Below are positions 1 to 10,403 of a DNA stretch of 64,000 nucleotides, piece by piece. The position numbers were made by a program, and so were the translations under genes. The notes under the pieces are model-generated. The model was given only the letters and a program-made list of their open reading frames with translations. It searched no databases and was not told the origin of the DNA. The DNA is taken from contig CALDUY010000005.1 in NCBI GenBank assembly GCA_937923405.1, positions 186,001 through 250,000 of the forward strand. Reading direction: 5' to 3'. The stretch is from an uncultured Gemmataceae bacterium. GTDB lineage: Bacteria; Planctomycetota; Planctomycetia; Gemmatales; Gemmataceae. Position 1 is the first letter of the stretch, and every line of letters starts with the position of its first letter.

Positions 1-1041
1 GGTCGGCGTGAATGGTGGATCTGCCGCAGCCGACAGGAGCGTGAACTGTTCCTCAAGTTCGACCGTGGAGCCAGACGGAACGAAGCGATAGACCTGAATA
101 CGACGACGGATCGGATCAGCGACGAGTACAGAGTTGCGGAATTCCTCCGGAAAATGAACGCCCTGATAACCCAGAGGGTCGGTCAAATCTCCTTGGCTCA
201 GCGAGATACCGGTCAATCCCGGTAGGTAAGCCTCGTCGGAGACATGCAGAAGCACACCTCGACGAGGCTCACCGGCGATCAAGTACACCCGTCCCTCAGC
301 ATCAAACGCCGAAGCCGACAGCGCGTTCTGCCCCCGGGCATAAAGACGTAGTTGAGAACCATCGGGTCGGCACCGAACCAAGGTACTACCCCCGAGCCAA
401 GTTGTCGAAGAGCCGTCTGCTCCGTACCAGCGGTGAGCGATTCCAGAATCGCTGAGATAGAGCCAGCCATCCGGCCCTAGACGCAGCCGTACTGAGTCGG
501 GTTGATGAATCACTCCGTGCAGTAGCCGTTCGATCGGTGCGGGCGGCTCGCCCTCCTTGGGGAGGGAGACGCGACTTATTTCGCCGTTTCCGGCGAAGTA
601 GAGCCGCCCCTCGATGGTCTGCATCGAGCTGATCCAAGGTGCCTCGAACACCACGCGAGCACGATCCCAGACACCATTTTCACTCGAAGCAGCCAGTGCC
701 TTAATCTGATCCTTTTCGGATCTTTTCCAGCGTTGAACGAGTTTTACTGTGCCATCTGGGAACTTCACCTTCTGACTCTCGACAATCGCTTTTCCCTGTC
801 GACGTTCGAGAAGTAGCGGTGTGCCATCGTCGAGGAAAGTGAGACCGACTGGATTCACAATGGTCGGTTCGCTGGCGACAATCTCGACCTTCACGCCAAA
901 AGGCACACGGTATCCCGTCAGCCGGGCATCCTTGCCGGAGTAGTTGACCAACTCTCGCTTGGAGGGCGGCGGCTCGTCCTCCCTTGTAGCCAGACCATGC
1001 GCGTACATTGCTACGAGGGCGAGAAAACCGAAACGCCACAT
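1..1041 (-). CDS. Exported beta-propeller, membrane-bound dehydrogenase-like protein (partial, C-terminus outside window)
   Basis: The reading frame is open for 347 codons from an ATG at 1041 to the window edge, so the C-terminus is missing. The first residues (MWRFGFLALVAMYAHG) look like a signal peptide, which suggests a periplasmic or surface location. Segments such as LRLGPDGWLYLSDSG and NPVGLTFLDDG are typical NHL/PQQ-type propeller blades. They match the N-terminal part of the planctomycete putative membrane-bound dehydrogenase family (TIGR02604), which often carries a C-terminal cytochrome c; that part is not visible here. It is the last gene of a five-gene minus-strand run and begins 34 bases after the stop of the preceding redoxin/cytochrome gene, so co-transcription is likely. 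The substrate is unknown. Confidence 0.75.
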   Translation of the reverse strand, partial: MWRFGFLALVAMYAHGLATREDEPPPSKRELVNYSGKDARLTGYRVPFGVKVEIVASEPTIVNPVGLTFLDDGTPLLLERRQGKAIVESQKVKFPDGTVKLVQRWKRSEKDQIKALAASSENGVWDRARVVFEAPWISSMQTIEGRLYFAGNGEISRVSLPKEGEPPAPIERLLHGVIHQPDSVRLRLGPDGWLYLSDSGIAHRWYGADGSSTTWLGGSTLVRCRPDGSQLRLYARGQNALSASAFDAEGRVYLIAGEPRRGVLLHVSDEAYLPGLTGISLSQGDLTDPLGYQGVHFPEEFRNSVLVADPIRRRIQVYRFVPSGSTVELEEQFTLLSAAADPPFTPT

Positions 1042-1075
1042 CTCACAACTCCGAGTTCAGGCCGTGGGCGAGAGT

Positions 1076-2848
<1,773 letters not shown>

Positions 2849-2883
2849 CGGCCCAATCTCCTTGTGTGGATCCCTTGTGTGGC

Positions 2884-3708
2884 TCATAGCCCTTTCTTCG
2901 GCGTGACTTTCAAGGTCAATTCTTTGTCACCGCGCTTAATGCGGATCGGCACGGTGGAACCCGGCTGCACAAAGGAGGCCGCCTCGTACAGATCGGCTAA
3001 CGAGTCGGTCCAGCGACCATCCAAGGTCAGCAACCGATCGCCGCGTTTCAACCCCGCAGCTTCAGCAGCGCTGCCCGGAACGACCGACTTGACGTCCACG
3101 CCGTCTTCCTCATCGCCAACTTCTTTGGAGGCCAACAAGCCCCACTGAGCCGCCGGGGCCAACGTTTTCTTGCTTGGTCCGGCCAACATGAGGTTCGTCA
3201 TGGCGTTCATAGAGTCACTGGGCTTGTAGCCTGACGGCACCAGGGTCATGGTTTGCTTCTGGTAGTCTAGGGTCATTTTGAACCGGGCAAAAAAGGGAAA
3301 GCCGACGATGCCATCGAGTTTTTTGCCCAGAGCGCGGCCCAACGCCTCGACTGTGGGATGATCCATGATGATGGCGTTGATCCCTTCGGCTTTTTGTTCC
3401 CCCACTTCCAGCAGGTCGATCTTGGTCTCGCCGATACGGCCCAGACCAGGAAACGCTGAGGCGTTCTTGCCCGCGGAGAGCTTGGCGTCTTTGGCCAGCC
3501 GATTGGTCAATAACGACATCGGCGCTCCGGTATCGAAGATCAGTAGGTACGGCCCTTTGCCATTGACCTTAACTTCAACCGCCATATGTCCGGATTTGAG
3601 CAGCTCAAACGGAACGGTGACGGCCTTCTCTGCTGCTGCCCGGGTGTCAGTTGAGCCAGTGAAGCAGACCAGGGCCAGTAGGCAGAAAGTCATAAGGAAT
3701 CGTTTCAT
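2884..3708 (-). CDS. Exported retropepsin-like aspartyl protease with C-terminal PDZ domain
   Basis: A 274-residue protein with a signal peptide ending near TRAAA. The aspartyl-protease segment has the catalytic pattern LIFDTGAP at about residues 57-64, of the single-domain retropepsin type that would act as a dimer. A PDZ domain fills the last 80 residues (GSAAEAAGLKRGDRLLTLDG). The fold suggests a periplasmic protease or peptide-binding protein. Its stop overlaps a possible upstream ATG of the next gene (ATGA), and its start lies 2 bases after the stop of the previous retropepsin-PDZ gene, so the pair is translationally linked. The two neighbours are diverged paralogues. The protease call rests on the DTG motif; activity is unproven. 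Confidence 0.82.
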   Translation of the reverse strand: MKRFLMTFCLLALVCFTGSTDTRAAAEKAVTVPFELLKSGHMAVEVKVNGKGPYLLIFDTGAPMSLLTNRLAKDAKLSAGKNASAFPGLGRIGETKIDLLEVGEQKAEGINAIIMDHPTVEALGRALGKKLDGIVGFPFFARFKMTLDYQKQTMTLVPSGYKPSDSMNAMTNLMLAGPSKKTLAPAAQWGLLASKEVGDEEDGVDVKSVVPGSAAEAAGLKRGDRLLTLDGRWTDSLADLYEAASFVQPGSTVPIRIKRGDKELTLKVTPKKGL

Positions 3709-3710
3709 GT

Positions 3711-4571
3711 TCAGATGCCCTCCCCAGTCGTGACGGTGATCTCTTGCTCGTTGTTGTTGCGTTCGATCGTGAACTTGACCGGTCTGCCCGCGGCCACCGA
3801 ACGGGCCAGCCGCAGCACGTCGCCGGTATCGGTCACGGTGCGACCGTTGATCTTTTTCACCACATCACCAGCCTGAAGTCCGGCCTTGGCGGCGGGACCA
3901 TCCTGCAACACCGCCTCGACCTTGGGATGGTCGCCGGCATCGACGAGCGACATCCCGTGGAAGCCGCGTAGCGTAACTTCTGGCGTGGCTCGCCGACCGA
4001 GGAAACCACCCATCAGCTTCATCATCGATCCCATCATTTCCAGCCCGCCTGCGCCGCTGCCGCCTTTACCGCCCAACCCCTTGGGAGCGACCGGTTCGTA
4101 GTTGTCGATCTCGGTCCAAACCATCTTGTCCTTGGTGAAATCGATCTCCATGCGAAACTTGGCCACTGCCTGGTAGCCCAGCAAGCCATGAATTTCCATG
4201 CCCGCCAGTCCCATGCCGTTCATCCCTTCGAGCTGGAATGGCGTCTCAATGCGAGCGGGAGTCTTGGGCATCTTCAAACCGCCTTCGATCTCAAAGCGTT
4301 CCAAGGTCGCCCAGCCACGTTTCGTAGGTTCGACTCCGGCTTTCTTGGCGGCATTTGTCGCTAGAATCAAGGCTGGTGCGCCGGTGTCGAGTACGAGATT
4401 GAACGGTCCTTTTCCGTTGATCTTCCCTCGAACAACAATGTGTTTGGGAATCGTCAGCTTGTACGGGATGTGATGAACCCGAGACTCTTTGGGTTGGGTG
4501 GCCTCGTCGCTGGCACTCACCGGCACCAGAGCAAGCAGCCCCAGAAACGGCAACAGGCGCAAGTAGCGCAT
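3711..4571 (-). CDS. Exported retropepsin-like aspartyl protease with C-terminal PDZ domain (paralogue)
   Basis: A 286-residue protein starting at ATG 4571, which has GGAG 8 bases upstream and a signal peptide (MRYLRLLPFLGLLALV) directly after. An upstream in-frame extension to 4634 lacks these signs. The motif LVLDTGAPALIL is the retropepsin-type active site. A glycine-rich stretch (GGKGGSGAGG) separates it from a C-terminal PDZ domain (GPAAKAGLQAGDVVKKINGR). The gene has the same architecture as the next gene and lies between two redoxin/cytochrome/copper-protein genes. This suggests a surface-protein processing or quality-control role tied to those enzymes, but that is inference from position. 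Confidence 0.82.
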   Translation of the reverse strand: MRYLRLLPFLGLLALVPVSASDEATQPKESRVHHIPYKLTIPKHIVVRGKINGKGPFNLVLDTGAPALILATNAAKKAGVEPTKRGWATLERFEIEGGLKMPKTPARIETPFQLEGMNGMGLAGMEIHGLLGYQAVAKFRMEIDFTKDKMVWTEIDNYEPVAPKGLGGKGGSGAGGLEMMGSMMKLMGGFLGRRATPEVTLRGFHGMSLVDAGDHPKVEAVLQDGPAAKAGLQAGDVVKKINGRTVTDTGDVLRLARSVAAGRPVKFTIERNNNEQEITVTTGEGI

Positions 4572-4680
4572 GGAAACAACTCCACAAGAGAGGCAAAAAG
4601 AGAAAGAGGCGACGCCTCCATGATAGCCAGCCAAGCTGGCCTCTGCACAGGTTTACTGGGCGAAATTTCAGCAGGCAGGC

Positions 4681-4708
4681 GCGCCCGGGTTGGCTCTTCC
4701 CCGGACGC
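4681..4708 (-). terminator. Hairpin after the 4720-6615 gene
   Basis: Arms GCGCCCGGG and CCCGGACGC (8 of 9 pairs) enclose a short loop about 12 bases beyond the minus-strand stop at 4720. No strong T-run follows on the minus strand. It could be a weak terminator or an mRNA-stabilising stem inside the operon. Confidence 0.4.
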
Positions 4709-4719
4709 GCAAGGTTCGC

Positions 4720-6615
4720 TTAGCGACGCAAGAGTTGGCGAATGTCGCCTTTGAACTTGAACCCACCGGGCTTGTCGTCATTGGTTACGCCCAGAAAGAC
4801 GAAGCACATCTCATTGTCGGTCTGATCGCCAAACCGCACCCAAGTGGGTGGAAAGAACGGATTGTTCGGGTTCTTGTCGCTGTTGTCGTAGGTTGCCTCG
4901 ACAGCGAACTTGGTTCCGGCCTTAAAGGGAATCGGTTCCTTGAAGAAGTAGGTCTCCTGCCAGTTGTAATCCCAATCATCAATGCGAAGCAGAGTGCGCG
5001 GCGGCTCACCGGGTGGGGTCATGGTCACGCGAGCTGCCTTGCCCAGCATGTGCATATGATGCATTACCGAGTGCAATTCTCCGTCTTCAAGGGCTTCGAT
5101 CGAGCCGTTCACTTTGAAATTGTCGTTTCCCGGTGGAATGACCACAAACCGTCCGGGGATGATGCCGGACTTAAACCGCTTGAGATTCGTCTCCTTGGCA
5201 AAATACAGGCCGATGGAGGTTCGATCCTTCTCGACTTTGCCGTTGCGGTGATAGTGCATCTGCACAACGAGGTCGCTGCCTTTGGGTAGCGGATAGCCAT
5301 ATCCCTTGGGGAGAAAACGCGGCTGTTGTCCCGGTGCCCAGCCGCCCACTCCGCCGACCTTGCCCGGACCGCCTCCCAGGCCGATGCCCACGCCCATACT
5401 CGACGAGTAGCCGGGGCCGTAGTCCTGTTCGTTGGGCTTTTTCTTTCGCTCGCGTTCCTTCTGCTCTAGAGCGCGGGCCTGTCCGGTGGTGTCGAAGAAG
5501 TGAAGGGTGTGGTGCAGGATGCGGTTATTGCCGGGACGCACCTCCACGCCGATAACGAACTTGTCCTCGGTCAATCCAGTGGGCAACACCATAACACGAA
5601 AGACATCTCTGCCGGCTGGGCCGATCGTCATTTCTTCGGGCATGGTCAGAATCAGATCGGGCGTGCCCAACTGCCAGCCCTCCGTAAAAGTGACCGGCTT
5701 TGGCGCATCCTTTGGATCGCCTTCTGGAGTGCCCCCCTCGACCCAAGCGGCCAGCGTCTTCAGCTCCTCGTCGCTTAGTTTGCGTTCGTTGTGAAACGGC
5801 CCGCCCTGAACCACTTTCCAAGGCGGCATGCGCCGATCCTGCGTGTAGTCCTTGATATCCTGTGCCCAGTTGACTGCTTGTTTATAGGTCATCAGCGAGA
5901 ACGGACCAACTTCACCAGGCCGATGGCACTGCTGACAATGCTTTTGCAGAATGGGCAAGACGTCGCGATGATAGGTTACCGGACCGTCGGTTTTCGCCAC
6001 TCGCTCTCGAACAATCGGACAACCGATGGCCTTGGTCGCCGGAGTCTGCACGTCACGCCCAGCAAGCAGGTCAGCGATAGCCGCGTCCAGATCGTGCGAC
6101 GTGACCCGGGGGTTCTTTTTCAGACGAGCCGAGTAGGCATTGTCGATCCGTCCTCGATAGCGAAGCACGCGATTATGATCCAATACAAACGCCTCGGGAG
6201 CGATCTTGGCCTTGAAGAGGTCGGCCACCTTGAACTGGTCATCTTTCAGCACTGGGAATGGTAGCCGATATTCCTTGGTGAGTTGTTCCAACTCGGCGGC
6301 AGTGAGATCGTCGCTGGAATTGACCGCCACAAAGGCGACCGATTTCTCTTGATACTTCTTCTGCAGCTCGATCAACGTCGGAGCATAACTGTTCGAGACG
6401 GGGCAGTCAAATGAGAGAAACACCACCACAACGACTTTTCGATCGGTCTGTGCGGCCAACGACCAGGGTTTGCCGTTGGCTTCCAGCGTAAAAGAGTCAA
6501 TTTTTTTGTTGAGCTTGTCCACATCTTCGGGTTTTTCCGCCTGGCTGGGCGCGGTCAACCAGAAGGCCCCGATGCAAAGGGCGGCCAGGAACGCAACTAC
6601 CAGCGTGCGACGCAT
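4720..6615 (-). CDS. Redoxin / cytochrome c / Cu type II monooxygenase-like fusion protein
   Basis: A 631-residue exported protein with the same plan as the gene at 1076-2848. A signal segment (MRRTLVVAFLAALCIGAFW) is followed by a redoxin domain with the single-cysteine motif FDCPVSNSY (Cys71). A heme c motif CQQCH lies at residues 227-231. The C-terminal monooxygenase-like region carries candidate copper ligands in HHTLHFF, QMHYHRNG and HHMHMLG. A Gly-rich insert (GVGIGLGGGPGKVGGVGG) in the C-terminal region is absent from the paralogue. It is the first gene of the minus-strand run. The fusion implies electron transfer between the heme, copper and thiol centres at the cell surface or in the periplasm. 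The substrate is not known. Confidence 0.82.
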   Translation of the reverse strand: MRRTLVVAFLAALCIGAFWLTAPSQAEKPEDVDKLNKKIDSFTLEANGKPWSLAAQTDRKVVVVVFLSFDCPVSNSYAPTLIELQKKYQEKSVAFVAVNSSDDLTAAELEQLTKEYRLPFPVLKDDQFKVADLFKAKIAPEAFVLDHNRVLRYRGRIDNAYSARLKKNPRVTSHDLDAAIADLLAGRDVQTPATKAIGCPIVRERVAKTDGPVTYHRDVLPILQKHCQQCHRPGEVGPFSLMTYKQAVNWAQDIKDYTQDRRMPPWKVVQGGPFHNERKLSDEELKTLAAWVEGGTPEGDPKDAPKPVTFTEGWQLGTPDLILTMPEEMTIGPAGRDVFRVMVLPTGLTEDKFVIGVEVRPGNNRILHHTLHFFDTTGQARALEQKERERKKKPNEQDYGPGYSSSMGVGIGLGGGPGKVGGVGGWAPGQQPRFLPKGYGYPLPKGSDLVVQMHYHRNGKVEKDRTSIGLYFAKETNLKRFKSGIIPGRFVVIPPGNDNFKVNGSIEALEDGELHSVMHHMHMLGKAARVTMTPPGEPPRTLLRIDDWDYNWQETYFFKEPIPFKAGTKFAVEATYDNSDKNPNNPFFPPTWVRFGDQTDNEMCFVFLGVTNDDKPGGFKFKGDIRQLLRR

Positions 6616-6783
6616 GACAATTCCTCGGCGATCGTACCACGATGTCCAGTTCGTACTGATTGTACCAACTTCCCCCCGCCTCTGTTTCGTTGAAGTGTCT
6701 CCCTGCCCTCAAGTTTCGACCAGCCCTGTTAAATTCCGCGCTTTTGACGGAATAGTTCGAGACCGACTTTTTCCGGCCTCGCA

Positions 6784-6822
6784 TGTCACAACGGGCCTCG
6801 TCCCCAGTAATTGCTTGTGACA
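6784..6822 (+). promoter_or_regulatory. Inverted repeat upstream of the small PDZ gene
   Basis: TGTCACAA at 6784-6791 and its exact complement TTGTGACA at 6815-6822 are separated by 23 bases. The pair ends about 50 bases before the ATG at 6874 and lies in the divergent space between two genes. This is a reasonable operator geometry, but no regulator is identifiable. Confidence 0.3.
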
Positions 6823-6873
6823 GGATCAGGAATACCTGCCAACGACACCAAACAACAAAGAGGGATAACTACT

Positions 6874-7362
6874 ATGAAACCGCTCATGTTCCGATCGCTG
6901 ACGGTGGGAGTTATGACGTTGACCCTACTGGCCCTCACGCATTCCACTGCTGAGGCGGTTGCACCAGCCAAGACCAAGAACCGTTATGTCTCCAACCGAG
7001 CGGTCCGAATTACCTACGTTGTGCCGCACAGCGCGGCCGAGGAAGCTGGGCTGGAAGCGGAGGATCTGATTGTCTCAATCAACGGAACGAAGATCACCAG
7101 CATCACTCATCTACAACAGGCGCTGGCCGCCACGGCAGGCAACGCGCATATGGAGGTAATCAATCACCGTGATGGGGAGACCGTCTACCTGACTGCTTAT
7201 CCGCGGATGAACAAACTCGGCATCAACTGTGATGTCGTCGAGTACGACCCCGTTGCACCGTATACCATAGCGACGAGTAGTCCCTATAGTTCCAAAGCCA
7301 AGTCCAAGGTCACGACGAATTCTACGTCGAAGTCGAAGCTGAAGGTTCGTCCGATCAAGTAA
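6874..7362 (+). CDS. Small exported PDZ-domain protein
   Basis: A 162-residue protein. I chose ATG 6874 because a clear signal peptide follows (MKPLMFRSLTVGVMTLTLLA) and GAGG lies about 10 bases upstream; the open frame extends to 6811 without such signs. The body is a single PDZ domain (PHSAAEEAGLEAEDLIVSING) followed by a Ser/Thr/Lys-rich tail. With no catalytic domain attached, it probably works as a peptide-binding adaptor in the periplasm. It is divergent from the retropepsin-PDZ cassette, so a shared role in envelope protein handling is possible but not shown. Confidence 0.75.
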   Translation: MKPLMFRSLTVGVMTLTLLALTHSTAEAVAPAKTKNRYVSNRAVRITYVVPHSAAEEAGLEAEDLIVSINGTKITSITHLQQALAATAGNAHMEVINHRDGETVYLTAYPRMNKLGINCDVVEYDPVAPYTIATSSPYSSKAKSKVTTNSTSKSKLKVRPIK

Positions 7363-7385
7363 TGTCATGGCGAATACCAAGTGAT

Positions 7386-7420
7386 CCGACGGTCGCTCTC
7401 GACCGTCGGGTTAATTTATT
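7386..7420 (+). terminator. Rho-independent terminator between convergent genes
   Basis: A perfect 10-bp stem, CCGACGGTCG with CGACCGTCGG, closes a 4-base CTCT loop and is followed by GTTAATTTATTT. It lies 24 bases after the stop of the PDZ gene and can also serve the convergent epimerase gene. Confidence 0.7.
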
Positions 7421-7438
7421 TGGGATCGGGCAGACACA

Positions 7439-7522
7439 AACACGGATCAGCACAGATCGATCCTTTCGAGGAGCCGTCGATCCCTGCTAATCCATGTTTC
7501 AAGCCCGTGTATGATCCGTGTT
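7439..7522. repeat. 11-bp inverted repeat with long spacer
   Basis: AACACGGATCA at 7439-7449 has an exact inverted copy, TGATCCGTGTT, at 7512-7522. The 62-base spacer contains smaller GATC-containing repeats. It lies between convergent genes and ends 13 bases before the epimerase stop. It may be an intergenic repeat or an alternative terminator stem. Confidence 0.45.
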
Positions 7523-7534
7523 CGACTCTTCTCC

Positions 7535-8665
7535 TTATTTGGTCAGGAACTTGTAGATGGTCGTTTGCTTATAGGTTTGTCCCGGTCGCAGCACGACGCT
7601 GGGGAAGCTCGGTTGATTGGGCGAGTCAGGAAAATGCTGTGCTTCCAAGCAGAAGCCGGCGTATTGTTTGTAGACCGCCCCGCCCTTGCCCTTGATGGTG
7701 CCATCGAGGAAGTTGCCCGTATACAATTGCACGCCCGGTTCGGTCGTCCACATTTCCAGCAGGCGGCCAGATTTTGGTTCGTAGACCACCGCCCCGAGAG
7801 CCGGCTTGTCCGTTTTGCCTGCATCCAAAACGTAGTTGATGTCGTAGCCCACCGGATCGGCTTTGATCTTGCTAATGTCGGCTCCGATTTTCTTCGCCGT
7901 CGTGAAATCGTAGGGCGTGCCTTTGACCGGCTCAATCTTACCCGTGGGGATGAGCGTTTCATCCGTCGGAGTGACATTGGCAGCCTTGATCATCAATTCA
8001 TGATCGAGAATGGATCCGGCGTCGTGCCCAGCGAGATTGAAATAGGCGTGGTTGGTCAGATTGATCACGGTCGCTTTGTCACAAGTGGCTTTATAGTCGA
8101 TCTTCAGTTCGTTGTTGTCGGTCAAGGTATAGGTCACCTCCGCCGTCAACTCACCAGGATACCCTTCATCACCGTCGGGGCTAATGTGGCGTAAAGAGAT
8201 CGAGTTTGTTCCAATTAACACCTCCTGCCAGACGACTTTATCGAAGCCCTTATTGCCACCATGCAGCGAGTTGGGACCGTTGTTCTTCGCCAGCTTGTAC
8301 TCCTTGCCGTCGAGGGTGAACTTGCCTCCTGCGATGCGATTGGCATAGCGACCGACCAGACACCCGAAGAAGGGGTTGTTTTTGCTCTGCCAGCCTTTGA
8401 TGTCCTCGAAGCCGAGGTTTACATCTGCTAACTTGCCGTTCCGATCCGGCACCCAGATTTCGGTAATTGCTCCTCCATAATTGATTATCTTGACCGTCAC
8501 TCCTTTACTGTTGGTCAGGCTGTATTGATTCACCACATCGCCCTCGTTTGTTTTGCCATACGATGATTTGACGACCCCTCGCTTGGGAGCGGCTTTGTCT
8601 TCGGCCAACAGACTGCCGCAGATCCCCAGTAGTGAGAGTCCCAATAAACAGACCATCGCTCGCAT
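7535..8665 (-). CDS. Exported aldose 1-epimerase (galactose mutarotase)
   Basis: A 376-residue protein with a signal peptide (MRAMVCLLGLSLLGICG) and GGGAGAT 8 bases before the ATG. The mature part matches aldose 1-epimerases in order: NYGGAITEIWVPDR, GRYANRIAGGKF, SLHGGNKGFDK, TNHAYFNLAG and GVQLYTGNFLDG. The two catalytic histidines (in LHGG and NHAYFN) and the late Glu (CLEAQHF) are present. These enzymes interconvert alpha and beta anomers of aldoses. Export suggests it works on sugars released outside the cytoplasm. It is convergent to the PDZ gene and divergent from 4-alpha-glucanotransferase, another carbohydrate gene. Confidence 0.92.
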   Translation of the reverse strand: MRAMVCLLGLSLLGICGSLLAEDKAAPKRGVVKSSYGKTNEGDVVNQYSLTNSKGVTVKIINYGGAITEIWVPDRNGKLADVNLGFEDIKGWQSKNNPFFGCLVGRYANRIAGGKFTLDGKEYKLAKNNGPNSLHGGNKGFDKVVWQEVLIGTNSISLRHISPDGDEGYPGELTAEVTYTLTDNNELKIDYKATCDKATVINLTNHAYFNLAGHDAGSILDHELMIKAANVTPTDETLIPTGKIEPVKGTPYDFTTAKKIGADISKIKADPVGYDINYVLDAGKTDKPALGAVVYEPKSGRLLEMWTTEPGVQLYTGNFLDGTIKGKGGAVYKQYAGFCLEAQHFPDSPNQPSFPSVVLRPGQTYKQTTIYKFLTK

Positions 8666-8858
8666 GGTTCATCTCCCTGGAGTCGAGTGAAGCGGTTACG
8701 AAGAACTGATTACTGTCATAGTGCGCCAAGAGTCGGTCGTCTGTTGCTTCACCGAAGAGTAGGTGCCGTAGAATCCCTCGATTCTATATAAGATCCAGAG
8801 ATGAAACGCTTGACTAAATGATATAATAACTCCCTGTTAACTGCCTGGGAGACGATCC

Positions 8859-10358
8859 TTGACCATGACATCCCCGCGCCCCCGCCGCAGTGCGGGCGTT
8901 CTTCTTCACCCCACCTCATTACCCGGCCCCTATGGTATCGGTGATCTCGGTCCGATTGCTTATGAGTGGGTGGACGTATTGGCCAAGGCTGGCCAGACTT
9001 GGTGGCAAATCTTGCCGTTGGGGCCAACGGGCTTTGGCGATTCCCCCTACCAGTGTTTCTCCGCCTTCGCAGGTAATCCCTATCTGCTTAGTCCGGAATT
9101 ATTGGCCAAAGACGGATTACTGCGTGCCGTCGACATGCCATTGACCCGATTTGCCGCCGACCACGTCGAGTATGGTCCGGTCATCAAATTTAAGCAGAGC
9201 ATGCTGACGCGCGTTTGGGAGAATTTCTCCGGAGGAACTGCTCGTCCGCTTCGCAGTGCCTTCGAGGAGTTCTGTGCCAAAGAAGCGTTCTGGCTGGAAG
9301 ATTACGCTCTGTTCATGGCTTTGAAGGATTTCCACCAAGGCGCAAGTTGGCAGACTTGGAGTGACGATCTTGTTCTTCGCCGTCCTGCCGCGCTGGAACG
9401 GGCACGGCGGTTGTTGGCTAGTGGCGTTGGTCGGCACAAGCTTGGCCAATTCCTCTTCGCTCGTCAATGGTCCGCTTTGAAATCCTATGCGGCCAGCAAA
9501 GGTATCGGGTTGATTGGAGATGCCCCGATCTTTGTCTCTGCCGATTCTGCCGACGTTTGGGCCAATCCGGATCAGTTCCTGCTCGACGCCAAGCGAATGC
9601 CCACGGTGGTAGCCGGCGTGCCGCCCGACTATTTCTCACCCACTGGGCAGCTTTGGGGCAACCCGCACTACAACTGGGAGGTGATGCGATCCTCTGGCTT
9701 TTCTTGGTGGGTCGCCCGACTTCGTAAAGCGCTGGAACAGGTCGATCTCATCCGACTTGATCATTTCCGCGGCTTCGAGGCCTATTGGGAAGTTCCCGCC
9801 GGGCAGCTCACCGCCGAGGTTGGACGATGGGTCAAAGCTCCAGGGTACGATTTGCTCAACACCCTACGTTATGCCCTGGGCAGCCTACCCATCATCGCCG
9901 AGGATCTCGGACTAATCACTCCCGAGGTCGAACAGCTCCGCGATCATTTTCAGCTTCCCGGTATGCGAATCCTTCAGTTCGCCTTTTCCGATCCGAATAA
10001 TCGCTTTCTCCCGCATCACTTCGAGCGCAACACCGTGGTGTACACTGGCACCCACGACAACGATACCACAGTTGGTTGGTACAATTCGCTCCACAACAGC
10101 GAACGGGAGTTTCTGCACCGGTACCTTCCCGGTGCGGGCCGCGAGATCGCCTGGGAACTGATCCGCCTGGGGTTCAGCAGTGTGGCCGACTACGCCATCG
10201 TTCCTTTACAGGATATCTTGAGCCTTGATACCGAAGCGCGGATGAACTATCCGGGTCGCGCCGAGAAAAACTGGACTTGGCGCTTCCTCAGCGGACAGGT
10301 CACTCCTGCGATCATCGACCGGCTCGGTGAACTGACCACGATTTATTCTCGAAGATAG
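8859..10358 (+). CDS. malQ: 4-alpha-glucanotransferase (amylomaltase)
   Basis: A 499-residue GH77 enzyme without a signal peptide. It transfers alpha-1,4-glucan segments between maltodextrins and acts in glycogen or maltodextrin metabolism. The family motifs are intact: HPTSLPGPYGIGDLG at the start, GDAPIFVSADSADVW, the nucleophile region LIRLDHFRGF, the acid/base region IAEDLG and the third carboxylate in THDND. The start could be TTG 8859, which has GGGAGA 6 bases upstream, or ATG 8865, two codons later with a longer 12-base spacing; I list the TTG. Confidence 0.95.
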   Translation: MTMTSPRPRRSAGVLLHPTSLPGPYGIGDLGPIAYEWVDVLAKAGQTWWQILPLGPTGFGDSPYQCFSAFAGNPYLLSPELLAKDGLLRAVDMPLTRFAADHVEYGPVIKFKQSMLTRVWENFSGGTARPLRSAFEEFCAKEAFWLEDYALFMALKDFHQGASWQTWSDDLVLRRPAALERARRLLASGVGRHKLGQFLFARQWSALKSYAASKGIGLIGDAPIFVSADSADVWANPDQFLLDAKRMPTVVAGVPPDYFSPTGQLWGNPHYNWEVMRSSGFSWWVARLRKALEQVDLIRLDHFRGFEAYWEVPAGQLTAEVGRWVKAPGYDLLNTLRYALGSLPIIAEDLGLITPEVEQLRDHFQLPGMRILQFAFSDPNNRFLPHHFERNTVVYTGTHDNDTTVGWYNSLHNSEREFLHRYLPGAGREIAWELIRLGFSSVADYAIVPLQDILSLDTEARMNYPGRAEKNWTWRFLSGQVTPAIIDRLGELTTIYSRR

Positions 10359-10403
10359 ACGCCGAAGTTTTTCCACGAACCTGCTTTGTGAGAGCGGCGT
10401 CTA
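10356..10403 (+). terminator. Long-loop stem overlapping the malQ stop
   Basis: TAGACGCCG at 10356-10364 pairs perfectly with CGGCGTCTA at 10395-10403 around a 30-base loop. The first arm includes the malQ stop codon. There is no T-run after it, so termination is uncertain. Confidence 0.35.
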
